From positions 1 through 9,167 of the forward strand of contig CALBAF010000242.1 of NCBI GenBank assembly GCA_937926415.1: a DNA stretch of 9,167 nucleotides. Direction: 5' to 3'. The translations under genes were made by a program, and so were the position numbers. The notes beneath the pieces are model-generated. The model was given only the letters and a program-made list of their open reading frames with translations, was not told the origin of the DNA and ran no database searches. The stretch comes from an uncultured Actinomyces sp. GTDB taxonomy: Bacteria; Actinomycetota; Actinomycetes; Actinomycetales; Actinomycetaceae. Below, piece after piece: positions 5,488-9,167 of the stretch; the stretch's first letter is position 1; the number at the start of each line of letters is the position of its first letter.

Positions 5488-8400
5488 CAGAACTGCACCT
5501 CCTGGGAGCGGCGGCGGATAACCGTGACCTCGTCGCGGTTATTGCCGGTGGGACCGTAGTAGTTGAACGCGTAGGCGAACTGCGCGTATCCGCCGGCCAG
5601 GTGGCTCGGCTTAATGAAGATTCGGGTCAGCGAGTTGTGCGTACCGCCGCGCTTGCCGGACTCCTCGTTCAGCGGGGTGTTGATCTGGCGATCCTGGGCG
5701 TGGTGCATGAACACCGTGCCCTCCGGGATGCGGTGGGAGACAACGGCGCGAGCCGACACGGTGCCGTTACGGTTCTTCGCCTCGATCCACTCGTTGTCGC
5801 GCACGCCGATCTTCTCGGCGTCCTGCGGGCTCATCCACACCGTCTGGCCACCACGACCCAGCGTCAGCATGTACGGGTTGTCGTAGTACTGCGAGTGGAT
5901 GGCCCACTTGTTGTGGATCGTCAGGTATCGCACCGCGACCTCGGCCTGACCCGGCTGACCGGGACGGTGGTCGCCGACGGGGCGCTCACCGTAGATGTGT
6001 GCCAGGTCGAGCGGCGGACGGAAGATCGGCAGGGACTCGCCCATGTCCATCATCCAGTCGTGGTCGACGTAGAACTGCGGGCGGCCCGTGAGCGTGTGCC
6101 ACGGCTTGCGGCACTCGACGTTCTGCACGAAGGCGCTGTAGCGGCGACCGCCGTGCTCGGAGCCCGACCACTCGGGGCTGGTGATGACGCTGCGCGGCTG
6201 CAGGACGGTGTCCTGGTAGGTGATCTTCTTTTCTTCATCACCTTCGGCCAGGAAGGCCATCTCGTTGCCGACGCGCTTCTCCAGCGTGCGGAAGCCCTGA
6301 ACGGCCAGTGAGCCGTTCGTGGTGCCCGAGAAGCGCAGCGCCATGTTCGCCGCCTTGATGGCGGTGTCGCACAGCGGCGCACCCTCTCCGGCGTTGCCGT
6401 CCATGGGGGCGCGGCCGTTGAGGTCGCCGAGCTGCTCGTAGGCCTCCTGCACGTTGTACGGGACGCCCTTCGAGGCCAGGCCGGCCTTGGGCACGAGCGG
6501 TCCGATGCGGTCGTACTTGTAGCCGACCTGCGTGTAGTCGCGCTCGATCGCAACCAGCTTCGGCATGGTCTTGCCGGGCGTCCACGTCTGCTCGGGAACG
6601 ACGCCATCCGCCATGGTCATGGCGTCCGGGGAGTCGTGCCCCAGCGGAACAGCGACGACGTCCGTCTGGGTGTCCAGGTGGCCGGGGGCCATGCGGCCGA
6701 CGAGGCGAGCCAGGGTCTGGAACACCTCGAAGTCAGTGCGTGCCTCCCACGGCGGGTTCACGGCCTCGTCGAAGCAGTGCATAAAGGGGTGCATGTCCGT
6801 GGAGGACAGGTCGTGCTTCTCGTACCACGTGGCGGCGGGCAGCACCACGTCGGAGTGCAGCGTCGTCGAGGTGTTACGGAAGTCCGCGACCCACATGAGG
6901 TCGAGCTTGCCGGGGTGAGCCTCGCGCCAGTTGACGGACGCGGGACGGTTGCCCTCTTCCAGCTCCTCGGCGTTGACCTCGTTGCCGGTACCCAGCATGT
7001 GACGCAGGAAGAACTCGGTGCCCTTCGCGGACGAGCCGAGCAGGTTCGTACGCCAGTTCGCGAGGATCTTCGGGACGTTGTGATGGGCGTCCGGGTCCTC
7101 GATCGCGAACTGGAGGCGACCCTCGCGCAGCTCCTGGGACACGTATTCCGCGGGGGCCATGCCGGCCTCGGCGGCCTCGCGGCCCAGCTGGGTCGAGCCC
7201 TTGGAGAACGTCGGGTAGCAGGGCATCCAGCCGCGCTGAACCGACTCGACGAGGGTGTCGACCAGCTGCTTGCCGTCCAGGTTCGAGGACTTGATCGGGT
7301 TTCCCATGGCCGAGGCCGCAGCACCGTCGTAGCGCCACTGGTCCGTGGTCATGTAGTACCAGCCGGTGGAGATCATCTGGCGCGGCGGGCGTGCCCAGTC
7401 CAGGGCGAAGGTGAAGGAGCCCCAACCCATGATCGGGCGGACCTTCTCCTGACCCACGTAGTGGGCCCAGCCACCGCCGTTGCGGCCCTGGGTGCCACAC
7501 ATTTCCGTGAGCGCCAGGAACGTACGGTACATCTCGTCGGAGTGGTAGTAGTGGTTCGTGCCGGCGCCCATGAGGATCATGGAACGGCCCTGCGTCTCAA
7601 CCGCGTTCTGCGCGAACTCGCGGCCGATCTTGATGGCTGCGGCGGCGGGAACCGACGTGAACTCCTCCTGCCACGCGGGGGTGCCCGGCGTGGAGGCGTC
7701 CATGTAGTCGGTGGGCCACTCACCCGGCAGGCCCTCACGCTCGACGGCGTACTGGGCGAGCAGGATGTCGAACACGGTCGTCACGAGGCGACCGTTGACG
7801 CGGCGCGCGGGCACGCCACGCTTCACGTAGCCACCGCCGACCGAGGCCTGGCCGGGGGCCGCGGGCAGGTCGAAGCGCGGCAGGGCAATCTCGACGGCTT
7901 CCCACTCGTCCGTGTCCATGATGGACATGACGGGCTCGACGCCGTCCAGGTTGAGGTTCCAGTGGCCGGCGCCCTCCTCGCCGAAGCGATCGGCGAGCGT
8001 GCCGCCCGGATCCTTGACCGTGCCGTCGGCCTCGATGACGAGGGGACGGAACTCATTGTTCTCGGTGCGCTCGGTCGTGCCTGCGGGCATCTTGGCGGCC
8101 GTCAGGAACTTGCCGGGGACCAGGGTCGTCGGGTCGATGCCCTCGTGGGCGCCCTCGCCGACCTCGTTAATCTCCACCAGGAACGGGGAGTCGGTGTAGC
8201 GCTTCATGTAATCGAGGAACATGGGCTCGCGCTTGCCGACATGGAATTCCTTGAGGATGACGTGGCCCATCGCCTGCGCCAGGGCACCGTCCGTGCCGGG
8301 CTGGACGCGCAACCAGTCGTCCGCAAACTTCGTGTTATCCGCGAAGTCCGGGGACACGACGATGACCTTCTGGCCGTGGTAGCGGGCCTCGGCCATGAAG

Positions 8401-9167
8401 TGAGCGTCGGGGGTACGGGTCAGCGGCAGGTTCGAGCCCCACATGATGAGGTACTGCGAGTTGAACCAGTCGCCGGCCTCGGGCACGTCGGTCTGGTCGC
8501 CGAACACCTGAGGCGAGGCTGGGGGCAGGTCCGCGTACCAGTCGTAGAAGGACAGCATGGTGGCGCCGATGAGCTCGTGGAAGCGGGAGCCCGCACCGTA
8601 GGAGATCATCGACATGGCGGGGATGACCGAGAAGCCGGCGATGCGGTCGGGGCCGTACTGCTTGATCGTGTGCACGTAGGCGGCGGCGACGATCTCCATC
8701 GCCTCTTCCCACGACACGCGGACCATGCCGCCGCGGCCACGCTGCGACTTGTAGGCACGCGCCTTCTCCGGGTCCTCAACGACCGCGGCCCACGCGTCGA
8801 CGGGATCCCCGAGGCGCTTCTTGGCCTCGCGGAACATGTCGAGCAGGACGCCGCGCACGTAGGGGTACTTAATACGGGTCGGCGAGTACTCGTACCACGA
8901 GAACGCAGCGCCACGCGGGCAGCCGCGGGGCTCGTACTCGGGCATGTCAGCGCCGGTTGACGGGTAGTCAGTCTGCTGGGTTTCCCAGGTGATGACGCCG
9001 TCCTTGACGAAGATCTTCCACGAGCACGAGCCCGTGCAGTTCACGCCATGGGTGGAGCGCACGATCTTGTCGTAGCTCCAGCGGTCGCGGTAGAAGGAGT
9101 CGCCGTCGCGGCCGCCCTCAAGGAAGAGCTGGCGCGCGTCGGCGGACGCCTTGCCGCGACGCAGCCA
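5487..9167 (-). CDS. narG: NarG, respiratory nitrate reductase alpha subunit, N-terminus cut by window edge
   Basis: NarG reduces nitrate to nitrite at a Mo-bis(molybdopterin guanine dinucleotide) centre, on the cytoplasmic side. The in-frame coding sequence continues to the right edge, giving 1226 residues; the GTG at 9062 is an internal valine codon (DKIVRSTHG), not the start. By comparison with E. coli (1247 residues) only about 10-20 N-terminal residues are missing. Counting from the edge, the FS0 cluster ligands H40, C44, C48 (HGVNCTGSC) and C83 (EPRGCPRG) are present. The Mo-ligand aspartate D213 lies in FYDWYADLPPASPQ. Further family segments are WGSNLPLTRTPDAHF, GGGWAHYVGQEK, LLGSSAKG, and near the C-terminus NYYGPTGNNRDE. 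The His ligand in FS0 and the Asp ligand separate NarG from periplasmic NapA and from formate dehydrogenases. The C-terminus is shorter than in E. coli. The promoter and any nar regulator sites are outside the window. Confidence 0.97.
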   Translation of the reverse strand, partial: WLRRGKASADARQLFLEGGRDGDSFYRDRWSYDKIVRSTHGVNCTGSCSWKIFVKDGVITWETQQTDYPSTGADMPEYEPRGCPRGAAFSWYEYSPTRIKYPYVRGVLLDMFREAKKRLGDPVDAWAAVVEDPEKARAYKSQRGRGGMVRVSWEEAMEIVAAAYVHTIKQYGPDRIAGFSVIPAMSMISYGAGSRFHELIGATMLSFYDWYADLPPASPQVFGDQTDVPEAGDWFNSQYLIMWGSNLPLTRTPDAHFMAEARYHGQKVIVVSPDFADNTKFADDWLRVQPGTDGALAQAMGHVILKEFHVGKREPMFLDYMKRYTDSPFLVEINEVGEGAHEGIDPTTLVPGKFLTAAKMPAGTTERTENNEFRPLVIEADGTVKDPGGTLADRFGEEGAGHWNLNLDGVEPVMSIMDTDEWEAVEIALPRFDLPAAPGQASVGGGYVKRGVPARRVNGRLVTTVFDILLAQYAVEREGLPGEWPTDYMDASTPGTPAWQEEFTSVPAAAAIKIGREFAQNAVETQGRSMILMGAGTNHYYHSDEMYRTFLALTEMCGTQGRNGGGWAHYVGQEKVRPIMGWGSFTFALDWARPPRQMISTGWYYMTTDQWRYDGAAASAMGNPIKSSNLDGKQLVDTLVESVQRGWMPCYPTFSKGSTQLGREAAEAGMAPAEYVSQELREGRLQFAIEDPDAHHNVPKILANWRTNLLGSSAKGTEFFLRHMLGTGNEVNAEELEEGNRPASVNWREAHPGKLDLMWVADFRNTSTTLHSDVVLPAATWYEKHDLSSTDMHPFMHCFDEAVNPPWEARTDFEVFQTLARLVGRMAPGHLDTQTDVVAVPLGHDSPDAMTMADGVVPEQTWTPGKTMPKLVAIERDYTQVGYKYDRIGPLVPKAGLASKGVPYNVQEAYEQLGDLNGRAPMDGNAGEGAPLCDTAIKAANMALRFSGTTNGSLAVQGFRTLEKRVGNEMAFLAEGDEEKKITYQDTVLQPRSVITSPEWSGSEHGGRRYSAFVQNVECRKPWHTLTGRPQFYVDHDWMMDMGESLPIFRPPLDLAHIYGERPVGDHRPGQPGQAEVAVRYLTIHNKWAIHSQYYDNPYMLTLGRGGQTVWMSPQDAEKIGVRDNEWIEAKNRNGTVSARAVVSHRIPEGTVFMHHAQDRQINTPLNEESGKRGGTHNSLTRIFIKPSHLAGGYAQFAYAFNYYGPTGNNRDEVTVIRRRSQEVQF

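Noticed and set aside
4024..5559. 511-codon open frame on the plus strand, antisense to narH
   Set aside because: Same GC artefact; the product has no domain signature and the narH frame is certain.
6636..8960. 774-codon open frame on the plus strand, antisense to narG
   Set aside because: Long antisense frames arise in high-GC genes because the opposite-strand frame lacks stops. The product is a low-complexity string rich in Arg, Val, Gly, Ala and Leu with no recognisable domain, while narG is confirmed by ligand residues along its length.
9060..9062. GTG as the start codon of narG
   Set aside because: The frame stays open to the window edge, and the upstream residues (YRDRWSYDKI) match the conserved NarG N-terminal region, so this GTG is an internal valine.

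Overview
The window is a high-GC stretch from an actinobacterium. Every supported gene lies on the minus strand, so the biology reads from right to left. Codons end mostly in G or C. The proteins look like the respiratory nitrate reductase and molybdenum-cofactor genes of Actinomycetaceae (Actinomyces/Schaalia type, oral or mucosal facultative anaerobes). The family-level placement is an inference from general sequence character, not from a search.

Positions 9167-2469 carry narG, narH, narJ and narI, the complete structural and chaperone set of the membrane-bound nitrate reductase, except that the extreme N-terminus of NarG runs off the right edge. The genes are packed tightly: narG/narH share one base (TGATG), narH/narJ overlap by four bases (ATGA), and narJ/narI are 5 bases apart. 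All cofactor ligands that can be checked are present: the FS0 His/Cys set and Mo-ligand Asp in NarG, fifteen cluster cysteines plus the Trp of the 3Fe-4S site in NarH, and four haem histidines in NarI.

Positions 2468-2169 are a 300-base non-coding gap. It holds a bulged terminator-like hairpin after narI, a weak promoter candidate and a perfect 12-bp palindrome.

Positions 2168-1 hold cofactor genes. First comes an unusual fusion: a winged helix-turn-helix regulator, joined through a SufR/ArsR-like middle domain to a complete MoaD (molybdopterin synthase small subunit) that ends in the required Gly-Gly. Next come moaE (catalytic subunit of molybdopterin synthase) and a MoeB/MoeZ-type adenylyltransferase that would activate the MoaD tail. 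The last gene is cut by the left edge. A 101-base gap between the fusion gene and moaE contains a 15-bp hairpin whose wobble pairs work only in the minus-strand RNA.

Together the genes form a nitrate-respiration module. MoeB-activated MoaD passes sulfur to MoaE to make molybdopterin for the cofactor in NarG, NarJ assembles NarGH, and NarI feeds electrons from quinol. The most notable feature is the regulator-MoaD fusion, which places a DNA-binding domain on the sulfur-carrier protein of cofactor synthesis.
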